A stretch of 64,000 nucleotides of DNA, from assembly GCF_014297365.1 (NCBI RefSeq), contig NZ_JACOQD010000003.1, positions 124,001-188,000 of the forward strand, read 5' to 3'. The translations under genes were made by a program, and so were the position numbers. Below the pieces are notes generated by a model. The model was not told the origin of the DNA, searched no databases, and saw only the letters and a list, made by a program, of their open reading frames with translations. The DNA is from Winogradskyella echinorum (lineage in GTDB: Bacteria; Bacteroidota; Bacteroidia; Flavobacteriales; Flavobacteriaceae). Positions 33,102-42,749 of the stretch are shown one piece after another (position 1 is the first letter of the stretch; the number at the start of each line of letters is the position of its first letter).

Positions 33102-34169
33102 ATGCTGAAAAACAAAAAACTAATCTTAGTTATTTTCTTAGGAGTCCAAATCATTACGATTTCAATATTGAAAAATTATCCAGAATTCGTAGAACAATTT
33201 TACAGCAATGGACTATATGTTTTCTTATCTAAACTTATGCGTTATGCTTTTGGATGGTTACCGTTTTCAGTTGGAGATATCTTTTACACCTTAGCAGGAA
33301 TATACATTATTAGATGGTTAATAATAAACCGAAAACGCATCCTTAATGACACAATTAAGTGGCTTTTAGATATTGGTGCCACCATATCTATTGCCTATTT
33401 TGCTTTTCATATGCTTTGGGCTTTTAATTATTACAGGCAACCTTTATATAAGTCCTTAAATTTAGAAGCAGAATATACAACAGAACAGTTAATTACATTT
33501 ACAGAAAAGTTGATAGAAAAGTCTAACTCAGTTCATACTCAACTTACAAAAAATGATACTTTAAAAGTTGAATTACCTTATACTAGAGCCGAAATATTCA
33601 ACAATGTAAAAAACGGTTACGATGAATTATCTAAAACCTATCCACATCTTAACTATCAACCTACAAGCCTAAAAAAATCTATCTACAGTACACCATTAAT
33701 TTATATGGGCTTTTCTGGATATCTAAATCCTTTTACCAATGAAGCGCAAGTGAGTAGATTGATGCCTACTTACAAATTCCCAACAACGTCTTGCCACGAA
33801 GCTGCTCATCAATTGGGTTATGCCGCAGAAAATGAAGCTAATTTTATTGGAAGTTTAGCAGCTATTCATAACGACGATATTTATTTTAAATATTCTGGGT
33901 ACACCTTTGCATTACGTTATTGCTTAGCTGAAATATATAAAAGAGAACCTGAGACTTATTCTAATATACTTTCTACGGTCAACAAAGGAATTATTAAAAA
34001 CTATCAAGAAGTACAAGATTTTTGGATGGATTATGAAAATCCTATTGAACCCTTCTTTGAAAAAACTTTTGATAGCTTCTTAAAAGCAAACAATCAATCA
34101 GCTGGCATGAAAAGTTATAGTTATGTGGTTGCGCTTTTAGTTAATTACTATGAAGATAAAACACTTTAA
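33102..34169 (+). CDS. DUF3810 family membrane protein with HExxH motif
   Basis: 355 residues: three N-terminal membrane helices (about 7-24, 45-70, 85-105) and a C-terminal domain carrying H232-E-A-A-H236 followed by GYAAENEANFIG, the zinc-protease-like signature of DUF3810. This suggests a membrane-bound metallopeptidase, though no activity is known to me. A TAnnTTTG box lies four bases before the ATG. Monocistronic. Confidence 0.82.
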   Translation: MLKNKKLILVIFLGVQIITISILKNYPEFVEQFYSNGLYVFLSKLMRYAFGWLPFSVGDIFYTLAGIYIIRWLIINRKRILNDTIKWLLDIGATISIAYFAFHMLWAFNYYRQPLYKSLNLEAEYTTEQLITFTEKLIEKSNSVHTQLTKNDTLKVELPYTRAEIFNNVKNGYDELSKTYPHLNYQPTSLKKSIYSTPLIYMGFSGYLNPFTNEAQVSRLMPTYKFPTTSCHEAAHQLGYAAENEANFIGSLAAIHNDDIYFKYSGYTFALRYCLAEIYKREPETYSNILSTVNKGIIKNYQEVQDFWMDYENPIEPFFEKTFDSFLKANNQSAGMKSYSYVVALLVNYYEDKTL

Positions 34170-34212
34170 CAATCTAATTATATTTGGTTGCCTAAGTTGT
34201 AAAAAATCGTAT

Positions 34213-34296
34213 GTATCATTCTGAATACAGCGAAGCATCTCTTAAACCCCATATTTCATTAATAAGATTCTTCACTGATATCTCATTCTGAATGAC
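34213..34296. repeat. Palindromic extragenic repeat, TCATTCTGAA type
   Basis: The left arm (GTATCATTCTGAATACAGCG) and the right arm (ending TCATTCTGAATGAC) are imperfect inverted copies with AGCATCTC / AAGATTCTT in between. It lies in the 215 bp gap before the long amidohydrolase gene. Confidence 0.55.
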
Positions 34297-34384
34297 AGAA
34301 TTAAAACGTTAAAATATTCTAATTAAATTTTCGTTAAGCCTATAATTCATATCTTTAGTGAACTAATTTAACCAACTCAATTAT

Positions 34385-37375
34385 ATGATAAAAGTACATT
34401 TACGGCTGCTCATTTTTATGTGCAGTTTCTCTTTATTTGCACAAGATTATTTTCCAAGTAATACAGGAGTAATAGCAAATAATTCCAACTACACAGCATT
34501 TACAAATGCTACGATTCACGTTTCACCAACCGAAGTTATAGACAACGCAACACTCCTTATTAAGGATGGTAAAGTTGTTAGTGTTGGTAAATCTGTTAAC
34601 ATTCCAAAGAATACAACAACGGTAGATCTTTCAGGAAAAACCATTTACCCTTCTTTTATTGATATGTACACTGATTTTGGAGTGCAAAAACCTAAACGTG
34701 GAGGAAGTGGTCCTCAATATGGAGCCAGTAGAAGTGGGTTCTATTGGAACGACCATGTAATGCCAGAACAAGATGTAATGGCTAGTTTTAAATATGATGC
34801 AAAATCGGCTTCAGAATTACACAAACTAGGCTTTGGTGTTGTAAACACACATATGCCAGATGGTATTGTGCGTGGCACAGGAGCTTTAATTGCACTAAAT
34901 AATAATGCAGATAACTCGCAACGCGTAGTTGATGGTGAGACTTCTCAACATTTATCTTTCAGTAAAAGTGTAACGTCTCGTCAGTCGTATCCATCATCTA
35001 TAATGGGAAGCATGGCTTTACTGCGCCAAATGTATAATGATGCAAAATGGTATGCAGGTGGAAATATTGATACTAAAGATCTTTCGCTAGAAGCATTAAA
35101 TGGTAATAAGAATCTACCTCAAATTTTTGAAGCTGGTAGTAGAGCAAATCTTCTACGTGCTGATAAAGTAGGTGATGCCTTTAACATACAATACACTATT
35201 GTTGGAGGTGGTGACGAATACGAACGTATTAACGAAGTTAAAGCTACCAATGCCGCAATTATTCTTCCTATAGATTTTCAATTGGCTTATGATGTCGATA
35301 ATCCATTTTTGGCTTCAACATTATCATTAAGTGATATGCGCTCTTGGAATCAAGAACCTCATAATCCTAGATTACTAGCGGAAAACGGAATTAAATTTGC
35401 CTTGACTACTCATGGTCTAAAATCTAAAAAATCGTTTAAATCTAACTTAATGAAAGCCATTGAAAGTGGACTTTCAAAACAAAAAGCCTTAGAAGCTTTA
35501 ACAACTATTCCTGCAGGTTTGTTAGGGAAATCTGATGTACTAGGAACATTAAAGTCGGGAAGCTACGCTAATTTTTTAATAACCTCTGGAGATGTTTTTG
35601 ACAAGAAAACTAAGCTTTATGAAAACTGGGTTCAAGGTACACCTCATGTTATTGCAGATATGAATGTAAAAGACATTGATGGTGATTACAATTTTAAATT
35701 AGCTGGTAATGATTATAAACTTTCAATCTCTGGTAGTGATAGCAAACCTAATGCAAAAATAGAGTCTGGTGACAACAGCTTAGGTACTAAAATGAGCTAT
35801 ACAGATGATTGGGTAAACCTAACTTTTAAAACGGCTGATAGTACTAAAAAAGAATACATAAGAATTGTTGCAAATTCTGCTAATGGCAATACCCTTAACG
35901 GAAAAGCAACCATGCCAAACGGAAATGTATTGTCATTCTATGCTAATAAAATACAAAATGAAGAGGGAGATAAAAAGGATGCTAAAAAAATGATGGATTC
36001 TAAATCTGAAGATTCTTTTATGAGTCCGATTACCTATCCTAATTTGGCATACGGTTTTAAAGAAAAACCGAAAGCTGAAAGCATCTTGTTTAAAAATGCA
36101 ACCGTATGGACCAATGAAAAGGATGGTGTTTTAGAAAATACTGATGTTTTAATTAAAGACGGTAAAATTTCGAAAATTGGTAAAGATTTATCCGATAGAA
36201 AAGCAAAAGTAATTGATGCTACTGGCAAACATATTACGGCTGGTATTATAGATGAGCACTCGCATATAGCGGCTGCATCTATAAATGAAGGAGGTCAAAA
36301 CTCTTCTGCAGAAGTTACTATTGAAGATGTTTTAGATGATGAAGACATCGATATCTACCGCAATTTAGCTGGAGGAGTGACATCGATTCAAATTCTTCAT
36401 GGTTCTGCCAATCCTATTGGTGGACGTTCGGCCATTATTAAATTAAAATGGGGAGAAGCTGCAGAAGATTTAATCTATGACAATTCACCAAAGTTTATAA
36501 AATTCGCTTTAGGTGAAAACGTAAAACAATCGCGTAGCCGATCAAATGCTCGTTTTCCACAATCGCGTATGGGAGTTGAGCAAGTCTTTGTAGATTATTT
36601 CAGTAGAGCAAAAGCTTATGACGAACTTAAGAAAAGCGGAAAGCCTTATCGTAAAGATGCTGAGATGGAAGTTTTAGCAGAAATATTGAACAAAGAACGT
36701 TTTATCTCTTGTCATTCTTATGTACAAAGTGAAATTAATATGTTGATGAAAGTTGCAGAGCAATTCGATTTTAATGTTAATACATTTACGCATATTCTTG
36801 AAGGCTATAAAGTAGCAGATAAAATGAAAGCTCATGGAGTTGGAGGTTCTACCTTTAGCGATTGGTGGGCTTATAAATACGAAGTTAATGATGCTATACC
36901 ATATAACGCAGCCATTATGCATAATGCAGGAGTAACAGTTGCTATTAATAGTGATGATGCGGAGATGTCGCGTCGTTTAAACCAAGAAGCTGCTAAGTCT
37001 ATAAAATATGGTGGAGTTAGTGAAGAGGAGGCGTTAAAGTTTGTTACGTTAAACCCAGCGAAACTTTTACACTTAGATGATCGTGTTGGTAGTCTTAAAG
37101 TTGGTAAAGATGCTGATGTTGTCTTATGGACAGATCACCCTTTATCTATTTATGCCAAAGCAGAAAAAACGATTATTGAAGGAGTTACCTATTTCGATTT
37201 AGAAAAGGACAAGCAAATGCGCGACGCCATTAAAAAAGAAAAAAGTGAATTAATTAACTTAATGCTTCAAGATAAAAATAAGGGCTTAAAAACGCAGCCT
37301 GTAACTAAGAAAGAAAAGAAATTGTTGCATTGCGATTCAATGGATAACGAGCATACATCACACAATCACAATTAA
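34385..37375 (+). CDS. Two-module amidohydrolase-family exported protein
   Basis: 996 residues with a signal peptide (1-19, SLFAQ). Two amidohydrolase-like modules follow: about 25-420 and 575-970. The second keeps the metal-binding H625-S-H627 (GIIDEHSHI), a later CHSY histidine and the NSDDAEMSRR aspartates. The first has FIDMYTDFG where HxH is expected, so it is probably non-catalytic. The family covers dipeptidase/imidazolonepropionase-like enzymes; the substrate is unknown. It is followed after 13 bases by a second family member, so the pair likely forms one complex. Confidence 0.85.
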   Translation: MIKVHLRLLIFMCSFSLFAQDYFPSNTGVIANNSNYTAFTNATIHVSPTEVIDNATLLIKDGKVVSVGKSVNIPKNTTTVDLSGKTIYPSFIDMYTDFGVQKPKRGGSGPQYGASRSGFYWNDHVMPEQDVMASFKYDAKSASELHKLGFGVVNTHMPDGIVRGTGALIALNNNADNSQRVVDGETSQHLSFSKSVTSRQSYPSSIMGSMALLRQMYNDAKWYAGGNIDTKDLSLEALNGNKNLPQIFEAGSRANLLRADKVGDAFNIQYTIVGGGDEYERINEVKATNAAIILPIDFQLAYDVDNPFLASTLSLSDMRSWNQEPHNPRLLAENGIKFALTTHGLKSKKSFKSNLMKAIESGLSKQKALEALTTIPAGLLGKSDVLGTLKSGSYANFLITSGDVFDKKTKLYENWVQGTPHVIADMNVKDIDGDYNFKLAGNDYKLSISGSDSKPNAKIESGDNSLGTKMSYTDDWVNLTFKTADSTKKEYIRIVANSANGNTLNGKATMPNGNVLSFYANKIQNEEGDKKDAKKMMDSKSEDSFMSPITYPNLAYGFKEKPKAESILFKNATVWTNEKDGVLENTDVLIKDGKISKIGKDLSDRKAKVIDATGKHITAGIIDEHSHIAAASINEGGQNSSAEVTIEDVLDDEDIDIYRNLAGGVTSIQILHGSANPIGGRSAIIKLKWGEAAEDLIYDNSPKFIKFALGENVKQSRSRSNARFPQSRMGVEQVFVDYFSRAKAYDELKKSGKPYRKDAEMEVLAEILNKERFISCHSYVQSEINMLMKVAEQFDFNVNTFTHILEGYKVADKMKAHGVGGSTFSDWWAYKYEVNDAIPYNAAIMHNAGVTVAINSDDAEMSRRLNQEAAKSIKYGGVSEEEALKFVTLNPAKLLHLDDRVGSLKVGKDADVVLWTDHPLSIYAKAEKTIIEGVTYFDLEKDKQMRDAIKKEKSELINLMLQDKNKGLKTQPVTKKEKKLLHCDSMDNEHTSHNHN

Positions 37376-37388
37376 AACTATATAGAAA

Positions 37389-38699
37389 ATGAAACTTTTA
37401 AATAAAATAAATATCGTATTGTTTTTGTTGTGTACCTCGTTAAGTTTTGCGCAACAAACACCAGCATCAAAGCAAACTAAAGATTTTGCTATTGTAGGTG
37501 CAACTGCACATATTGGAAATGGAACTGTTATAGAAAATAGTGTAATTGTTGTAAGTAATGGAAAAATTACCACAATAGGACCAGAAGCTTCTACACCACT
37601 TACCAGACAAGCTATGGATATTATAGATGCTAAAGGCAAACATGTGTATCCTGGATTTATTGTTTCTAACGGCACATTAGGTTTGGTGGAAGTAGATGCC
37701 GTAAAAGCATCTGATGACTTATCTGAAATGGGCACTTATAATCCACATATTAGAAGTATTATTGCTTACAACACTGAATCTAAAGTTGTAGAATCTATGC
37801 GACCAAATGGTGTGCTACTAGGGCAAGTAGTACCAAGAGGTGGGCGTATTTCTGGAACATCTTCAGTTGTACAATATGATGCTTGGAACTGGGAAGATGC
37901 TGCAATTAAAATGGATAATGGTATTCATGTTAATTGGCCAAGTAGTTTTAGTAGAGGACGTTGGTGGCTTGGAGAAGATCCTGGTTTAAAACCTAATAAG
38001 AATTATGCAAAGCAAGTAAAAGAATTAGGAGATTATTTTAACGAGTCTAAAAGTTATAATAAAGGTAATAAAGAAGAAAACCACTTACCTTTTGAAGCAT
38101 TAGCTGGTTTGTTTGATGGTTCTAAACATCTATACATTAATGCAGATGATGAAAAGAGTATCACTGATGCTGTAAACTTTGCGAAGTCACAAGGAATTTC
38201 TAAGATTACTATTGTTGGAGGTTACCAAGCCGGAAATATTACAAATTTCTTGAAACAAAATAATGTCTCTGTCATGTTACAACGTGTTCACTCGCGACCT
38301 CAATTAGAAGATGATGATTACGACTATTCATTTAAACAAGCTAAAAAATTAGTTGATGGTGGTGTCTTAGTGGCTTTAGAGCCAAGCGGACAAATGGAAC
38401 GTATGAATTCTCGTAACCTACCATTTTATGCTGGTACAACGGTAGCTCATGGGCTAACTAAAGAACAAGCATTACAATTAATCACTCAGAATCCTGCAAA
38501 GATTCTGGGTATTGATGATATGTATGGTACACTAGAAGTTGGTAAAAGTGCTACACTTTTTATTAGTGAAGGAGATGCATTAGACATGCGAACTAATAAG
38601 GTATCAAAAGCCTTTATTGATGGAAGAGGTTTAAGTCTAGAAACCCACCAAACCGAACTTTGGAAACGGTATTCTGAGAAATATAGCAATCAAGATTAA
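37389..38699 (+). CDS. Amidohydrolase-like exported protein lacking HxH
   Basis: A 436-residue partner of the preceding gene with a signal peptide (1-21, LSFAQQ). It resembles the first module of that protein: VYPGFIVSNGTLGLVEVDAVKASDD occupies the place of the metal-binding HxH segment, and the C-terminal LTKEQALQLITQNPAKILGIDD / GTLEVGKSATLFI motifs are the usual amidohydrolase ending. Likely a non-catalytic or structural subunit. A strong terminator follows. Confidence 0.85.
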   Translation: MKLLNKINIVLFLLCTSLSFAQQTPASKQTKDFAIVGATAHIGNGTVIENSVIVVSNGKITTIGPEASTPLTRQAMDIIDAKGKHVYPGFIVSNGTLGLVEVDAVKASDDLSEMGTYNPHIRSIIAYNTESKVVESMRPNGVLLGQVVPRGGRISGTSSVVQYDAWNWEDAAIKMDNGIHVNWPSSFSRGRWWLGEDPGLKPNKNYAKQVKELGDYFNESKSYNKGNKEENHLPFEALAGLFDGSKHLYINADDEKSITDAVNFAKSQGISKITIVGGYQAGNITNFLKQNNVSVMLQRVHSRPQLEDDDYDYSFKQAKKLVDGGVLVALEPSGQMERMNSRNLPFYAGTTVAHGLTKEQALQLITQNPAKILGIDDMYGTLEVGKSATLFISEGDALDMRTNKVSKAFIDGRGLSLETHQTELWKRYSEKYSNQD

Positions 38700-38702
38700 A
38701 AC

Positions 38703-38730
38703 AAAAAGCGAACTGAGAAGTTCGCTTTTT
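38703..38730 (+). terminator. Terminator of the amidohydrolase pair
   Basis: AAAAAGCGAACT-GAGA-AGTTCGCTTTTT: a perfect 12 bp stem with a tetraloop and a T-rich tail, four bases after the stop codon. Confidence 0.85.
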
Positions 38731-38738
38731 TCTTTTGT

Positions 38739-38802
38739 GTCATTCTGAACTTGATTCAGAATCTAAATATTGTACGAGAATCTGAAATAAATTCAGATTG
38801 AC
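38739..38802. repeat. Palindromic extragenic repeat, GTCATTCTGAA type
   Basis: The left arm GTCATTCTGAACTTGATTC and the right arm (38777-38802, reverse complement GTCAATCTGAATTTATTTC) pair imperfectly. It sits between convergent genes. Confidence 0.65.
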
Positions 38803-38815
38803 AAAAATATGAGTA

Positions 38816-39616
38816 TTATTCTATCGCTTTTGCTCCTTCAGGCATTGTAAACAACTTTGCATCTGGTGCATTTTCAGAAAGTACTACATCTGTAAACTCA
38901 ACGGTATTTCGTTTTTCAGTTGGTACATTGTTTTCATATTTATACCAATCTACACTTTTTGGTACGACTAATCCATTAACGGTTTGCCAATTGTTATATC
39001 TAATAAAATGAAAATCTTTGCTCTTTCCATCTTTGCCAAAAGTTACCGTATAGGCTAACCATTGCATTTGGCCTGTTTCAGCATCGTAATAAATAATATA
39101 CTGATCGTCTGGAGATTCTCCAATACCTGCTTCGTAAGAAATTAAAATACCTGGATACGTTTTGTCTTCAAAAGTTAACGGTTCTGCTTCCTCATAGATA
39201 ATACCATCATCACCAACTATAAAAGGCATTGTATAAAAATACATCATTAAACCTTTATAGAACTTAGCTCTACTACCATCATTTTTATTCTCACCTTTTT
39301 CTTTAATCCAAATAGAAGTTCCGTCATAACCTTGCATATGCGTTGGCATATCGATTAACTCTGCTCTACTCTTTAAATTAGTCGTTGTTATTTCCTTTCC
39401 ATTTGGCTTTTCCATGGTAAAAGAAAGTGTCTGCATTTTGTTCCAATTATCAATACCTCCATGCGCATCGAAAACTTTAGAAATACTTTCTGGATAAATA
39501 CTTGTTGTAATGTCTTCTTTTTCTACAGTCTCAATAACGGTCGATTCTGTTTTTGTTTCATTTTTACAGGCTGTAAAAACGATGGCTAAAAGAAAAATAA
39601 ATACTGTTTTTTTCAT
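38816..39616 (-). CDS. DUF6503-like lipoprotein
   Basis: A 266-residue lipoprotein (C17 in FTACKN) with a threonine/glutamate-rich spacer and a beta-rich domain containing AHGGIDNWNKMQTLSFTM, YDGTSIWI and YYDAETGQMQWLAYTV, the layout of DUF6503 (a LolA/LolB-like lipoprotein-sorting fold). Monocistronic on the minus strand, divergent from the RNA methyltransferase. Specific role unknown; envelope location is well supported. Confidence 0.72.
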   Translation of the reverse strand: MKKTVFIFLLAIVFTACKNETKTESTVIETVEKEDITTSIYPESISKVFDAHGGIDNWNKMQTLSFTMEKPNGKEITTTNLKSRAELIDMPTHMQGYDGTSIWIKEKGENKNDGSRAKFYKGLMMYFYTMPFIVGDDGIIYEEAEPLTFEDKTYPGILISYEAGIGESPDDQYIIYYDAETGQMQWLAYTVTFGKDGKSKDFHFIRYNNWQTVNGLVVPKSVDWYKYENNVPTEKRNTVEFTDVVLSENAPDAKLFTMPEGAKAIE

Positions 39617-39668
39617 GATGTGGTTTTTAGTTGATGCTTTTGACGTTTTAAGTACTGTAAAATTACAC

Positions 39669-39676
39669 TACTTTTG
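39669..39676 (+). promoter_or_regulatory. -7 box (TACTTTTG) of the RNA methyltransferase
   Basis: Fits TAnnTTTG, eight bases before the ATG at 39685, so the leader would be only a few bases. Confidence 0.5.
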
Positions 39677-39684
39677 CTTAATCT

Positions 39685-40482
39685 ATGAATAAGTTAATCA
39701 CAAGTCCACAAAACCCATTAATTAAGCAGCTTTCTCAGCTTAAAGAAAAATCTCGAGATCGCAAAAAAACGGGTTTATTCTTAATTGAAGGTAAACGCGA
39801 ATTATCATTAGCGATTAAAGGTGGTTACAAAATCGACACCTTATTATTCTTTCCAGATTTATTTTCTGAAAGCGAAGCTAAAGCCATGAGCAGTTATGGT
39901 ATTGAGATTATTGAAATCTCGAAAGAAGTATTTCAAAAATTAGCGCATAGAGATACAACAGAAGGCGTTATTGCTGTAGTGAAATCTAAAAATCATCAAC
40001 TTGAAGATTTAAAATTAAAAGCTAAAAACCCTTTAATTCTTGTGGCTGAAGCACCTGAAAAACCGGGAAATATTGGTGCTTTATTACGTACTGCTGATGC
40101 CGCAAATGTTGATGCTGTGATTATTGCGAATCCAAAATCAGATTTATACAACCCAAATATTATTCGGTCTAGTGTTGGTTGTGTGTTTACAACAGAAATA
40201 GGAATGGCAAGTTCTGAAGATGCAATAGCTTTTCTACAGAAATACAATTTCAATATTTTTTCGGCAATTCTTCAAGAATCAGAAGTCTATCATACCCAAG
40301 ATTTCACGTTACCAACAGCTATTGTGGTGGGTACCGAAGCGACAGGTTTAACACAGGCATGGAGAGATGCCGCTACTCAAAATATTAGCATACCAATGCA
40401 AGGAGTTATAGATTCTATGAACGTATCTGTTGCAGCAGGAATTCTTATTTTTGAAGCAAAACGACAACGAAATTTTAAATAA
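39685..40482 (+). CDS. SpoU/TrmH-family RNA 2'-O-methyltransferase
   Basis: 265 residues: an N-terminal substrate-binding domain (about 1-95) and a SPOUT methyltransferase domain with motif 1 (KPGNIGALLRTADA), motif 2 (VVGTEATGLTQAWRDAA) and motif 3 (IPMQGVIDSMNVSVAAGILIFE-type). The catalytic arginine and asparagine of the knotted fold are present. Family members methylate rRNA or tRNA ribose; the site cannot be told. Cytoplasmic. Confidence 0.92.
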   Translation: MNKLITSPQNPLIKQLSQLKEKSRDRKKTGLFLIEGKRELSLAIKGGYKIDTLLFFPDLFSESEAKAMSSYGIEIIEISKEVFQKLAHRDTTEGVIAVVKSKNHQLEDLKLKAKNPLILVAEAPEKPGNIGALLRTADAANVDAVIIANPKSDLYNPNIIRSSVGCVFTTEIGMASSEDAIAFLQKYNFNIFSAILQESEVYHTQDFTLPTAIVVGTEATGLTQAWRDAATQNISIPMQGVIDSMNVSVAAGILIFEAKRQRNFK

Positions 40483-40490
40483 CCAAAAAC

Positions 40491-40622
40491 GTCAGTTCGA
40501 GTGATTTTCGAAGTATGAGAAAATTGTATCGAGAACTATTTAAAGGAATAGACTTCTCGATAGCTCTACTGAGCTCTGTCGAAGTACAAAATTCCTAAAA
40601 AAGGAATTTCACTCGAAGTGAC
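40491..40622. repeat. Palindromic extragenic repeat, GTCAGTTCGAG type
   Basis: Outer arms GTCAGTTCGAGTG and CACTCGAAGTGAC pair; nested arms TATCGAGAACT and AGACTTCTCGATA, and AATTCCT-AAAA-AGGAATT, are inside. It fills the gap between the methyltransferase and M48 genes. Confidence 0.65.
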
Positions 40623-40651
40623 TAGAATTATACATAATAATAAACGATTAC

Positions 40652-41884
40652 ATGACAGCACAAACCCTATTCTATATTATTATCGGAATTATAGTAGTAA
40701 ATTTCATCAAAGATAAAATCCTCGATGCCATAAACGCTAAACATTACAACGACCCAATTCCTGAAGAATTAAATGATGTTTACGACAAAGACGAATACCA
40801 AAAGTCGCAAACCTATAAAGCAACTAATTACCGATTTGGGATATGGGCTTCACTATTTTCAATAGTACTAACTTTAGCGTTTCTTTTTTTAGATGGATTT
40901 GAATATGTAGATACTATTGCTAGAAGTTATTCTGATAAGCCTATTATCATTGCTCTCATATTTTTTGGCATTATAATGATAGCCAGTGATATAATAACGA
41001 CTCCATTCGCATACTACAAAACCTTTGTAATTGAAGAGAAATTTGGCTTTAATAAAACCACAAAAAAACTATTCATATTAGATAAACTAAAAGGTTTGCT
41101 GATGACAGCAATTATTGGTGGTGGCATCATTGCGCTTATTATTTGGTTTTACCAATTAACAGGAAATCAATTTTGGTTATATGCTTGGGGAATTGTAACC
41201 GTTTTCACTGTATTTATGAATATGTTTTACTCCCGATTAATTGTACCCTTATTCAATAAGCAAACACCTTTAGAAGAAGGTGACTTGCGCAATAAAATTT
41301 CTGAGTATGCTAAATCTGTTGGTTTTAGTCTCAATAAAATCTTTATCATCGATGGCTCAAAACGCAGTACAAAAGCCAATGCGTATTTCTCTGGTTTTGG
41401 TTCTGAAAAGCGTGTAACATTATACGATACTTTAGTTAACGATTTAGAGGACGACGAAATTGTTGCCGTTTTAGCTCACGAAGTTGGGCATTACAAACGT
41501 AAGCACATCATTTTTAACCTAGTGACCTCTATCCTACTCACTGGATTGACCTTGTATATTTTATCCATATTTATATCTAACCCATTGTTATCTAATGCTA
41601 TTGGTGTAGCAACTCCAAGTTTTCATGTTGGGTTAATTGCCTTTGGGTTACTCTACTCACCTATCTCCGAAATAACAGGGTTAATAATGAATTACGTCTC
41701 TCGCGTCTTTGAATACCAAGCAGATGATTACGCCAAAAGCACCTATAAAGCAGAGCCTTTAATTACATCATTAAAAAAGCTCTCTAAAAATAGTCTCAGT
41801 AATTTAACACCACATAAAGCTTATGTATTTATGCATTATTCGCATCCAACGCTTTTAGAACGTGTAAGGAATTTGAGAAAATAA
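40652..41884 (+). CDS. M48 metallopeptidase, Ste24-like CAAX protease
   Basis: 410 residues with an N-terminal Ste24-like membrane region (several helices, about 3-190) and a zinc protease domain with H276-E-V-G-H280 (AHEVGHYKRKH) and the third ligand glutamate in the EYQADDYA motif. It resembles the eukaryotic CAAX prenyl protease 1 family more than HtpX. Inner membrane. Its stop is followed within 45 bases by the integration point of a solitary cassette. Confidence 0.93.
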   Translation: MTAQTLFYIIIGIIVVNFIKDKILDAINAKHYNDPIPEELNDVYDKDEYQKSQTYKATNYRFGIWASLFSIVLTLAFLFLDGFEYVDTIARSYSDKPIIIALIFFGIIMIASDIITTPFAYYKTFVIEEKFGFNKTTKKLFILDKLKGLLMTAIIGGGIIALIIWFYQLTGNQFWLYAWGIVTVFTVFMNMFYSRLIVPLFNKQTPLEEGDLRNKISEYAKSVGFSLNKIFIIDGSKRSTKANAYFSGFGSEKRVTLYDTLVNDLEDDEIVAVLAHEVGHYKRKHIIFNLVTSILLTGLTLYILSIFISNPLLSNAIGVATPSFHVGLIAFGLLYSPISEITGLIMNYVSRVFEYQADDYAKSTYKAEPLITSLKKLSKNSLSNLTPHKAYVFMHYSHPTLLERVRNLRK

Positions 41885-41929
41885 TCGATTAACTTTGTAA
41901 AAATTTTCAACTAACTTCGTTAACCCTTG

Positions 41930-42749
41930 TTATGGGCAAGTTGAAGACAACACAATTAGCAGAATGAATTACAACGAAATTGCAGAAAAAATAATCGAAC
42001 TGAAAAATGCTGATTTGGAATTTCGTGAAAAGCTAATTGAAAGTGGAAAACTTGGTGAAGGCTACAATAAAGAAATGGCTGAAATTCACAACAAAAATGC
42101 CAAAACTCTGAATGAAATAATAAACAAAATAGGTTATCCAACGCTTGATAAAGTTGGCAAAGAAGCAAATGAAGCAACTTGGTTATTAATACAACATTCT
42201 ATCGGACAACCTAATTTTATGAAAAAATGTGTGAAATTATTAGAAATTGCTGTTCATCAAAATAAAGCCAATTCAAAAAATTTAGCGTACTTGACTGACC
42301 GAATCGCAGTTTTTGAGAGCAAACCACAACTTTATGGAACTCAATTTGATTGGGATGAAAAAGGAGAATTGAGCCCTAATATTTTTGATGACTTGAAAAA
42401 AGTGAATCAAAGGCGAAAATCTATTGGACTTAATTCAATTGAAGAACAAACTAAAATTATAAGAAAACAAGCTAAAAACAATAAACAATCGCCACCGAAA
42501 GACTTTGAAAAAAGAAAACAGGAAATTGAGGAATGGAAAAAAACTGTTGGTTGGACAAAATAAAACCAGCCCATAACAATAGCTATAATTAATACGAGTT
42601 TTGGTTTTTAATTCAAAGTTTAGTGTATTTTTATAATGTCCGCCAAATCTTTTGATTTAGCTTTAAAAAATAAAATAAAAAGTTTAGGCTAATTTCTTAA
42701 TCGGAAATTAATGGTTTATCTATTCCCGCACTAATCATAGCCGAAGCCG
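41930..42749 (+). mobile_element. Solitary integron-like gene cassette
   Basis: An 820 bp unit whose start GTTATGGGC (41929-41937) is the exact reverse complement of GCCCATAAC (42569-42577) in its terminal attC-like site. Its subterminal sequences match array cassettes 1 and 3 (GCAAGYTGAA at the start, AAACCAGC / AAAGCCAGC at the end). Deleting the unit on paper joins TTCGTTAACCCTTG to TTAACGAA, recreating a perfect 9 bp palindrome with a CCTT loop. That supports insertion at G/TT within a hairpin. Confidence 0.72.
41964..42563 (+). CDS. DUF6624 family protein (cassette cargo)
   Basis: A 199-residue soluble protein matching the DUF6624 layout: an N-terminal helical region (GYPTLDKVGKEANEATWLLIQHS), then YLTDRIAVFESKPQLYGTQF and VNQRRKSIGLNSIEEQ motifs. 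The last ~40 residues are highly charged. Function unknown. It is the only gene of the solitary cassette, starting at an ATG 33 bases after the boundary, in the same orientation relative to the attC-like hairpin as the array genes. Confidence 0.8.
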   Translation: MNYNEIAEKIIELKNADLEFREKLIESGKLGEGYNKEMAEIHNKNAKTLNEIINKIGYPTLDKVGKEANEATWLLIQHSIGQPNFMKKCVKLLEIAVHQNKANSKNLAYLTDRIAVFESKPQLYGTQFDWDEKGELSPNIFDDLKKVNQRRKSIGLNSIEEQTKIIRKQAKNNKQSPPKDFEKRKQEIEEWKKTVGWTK

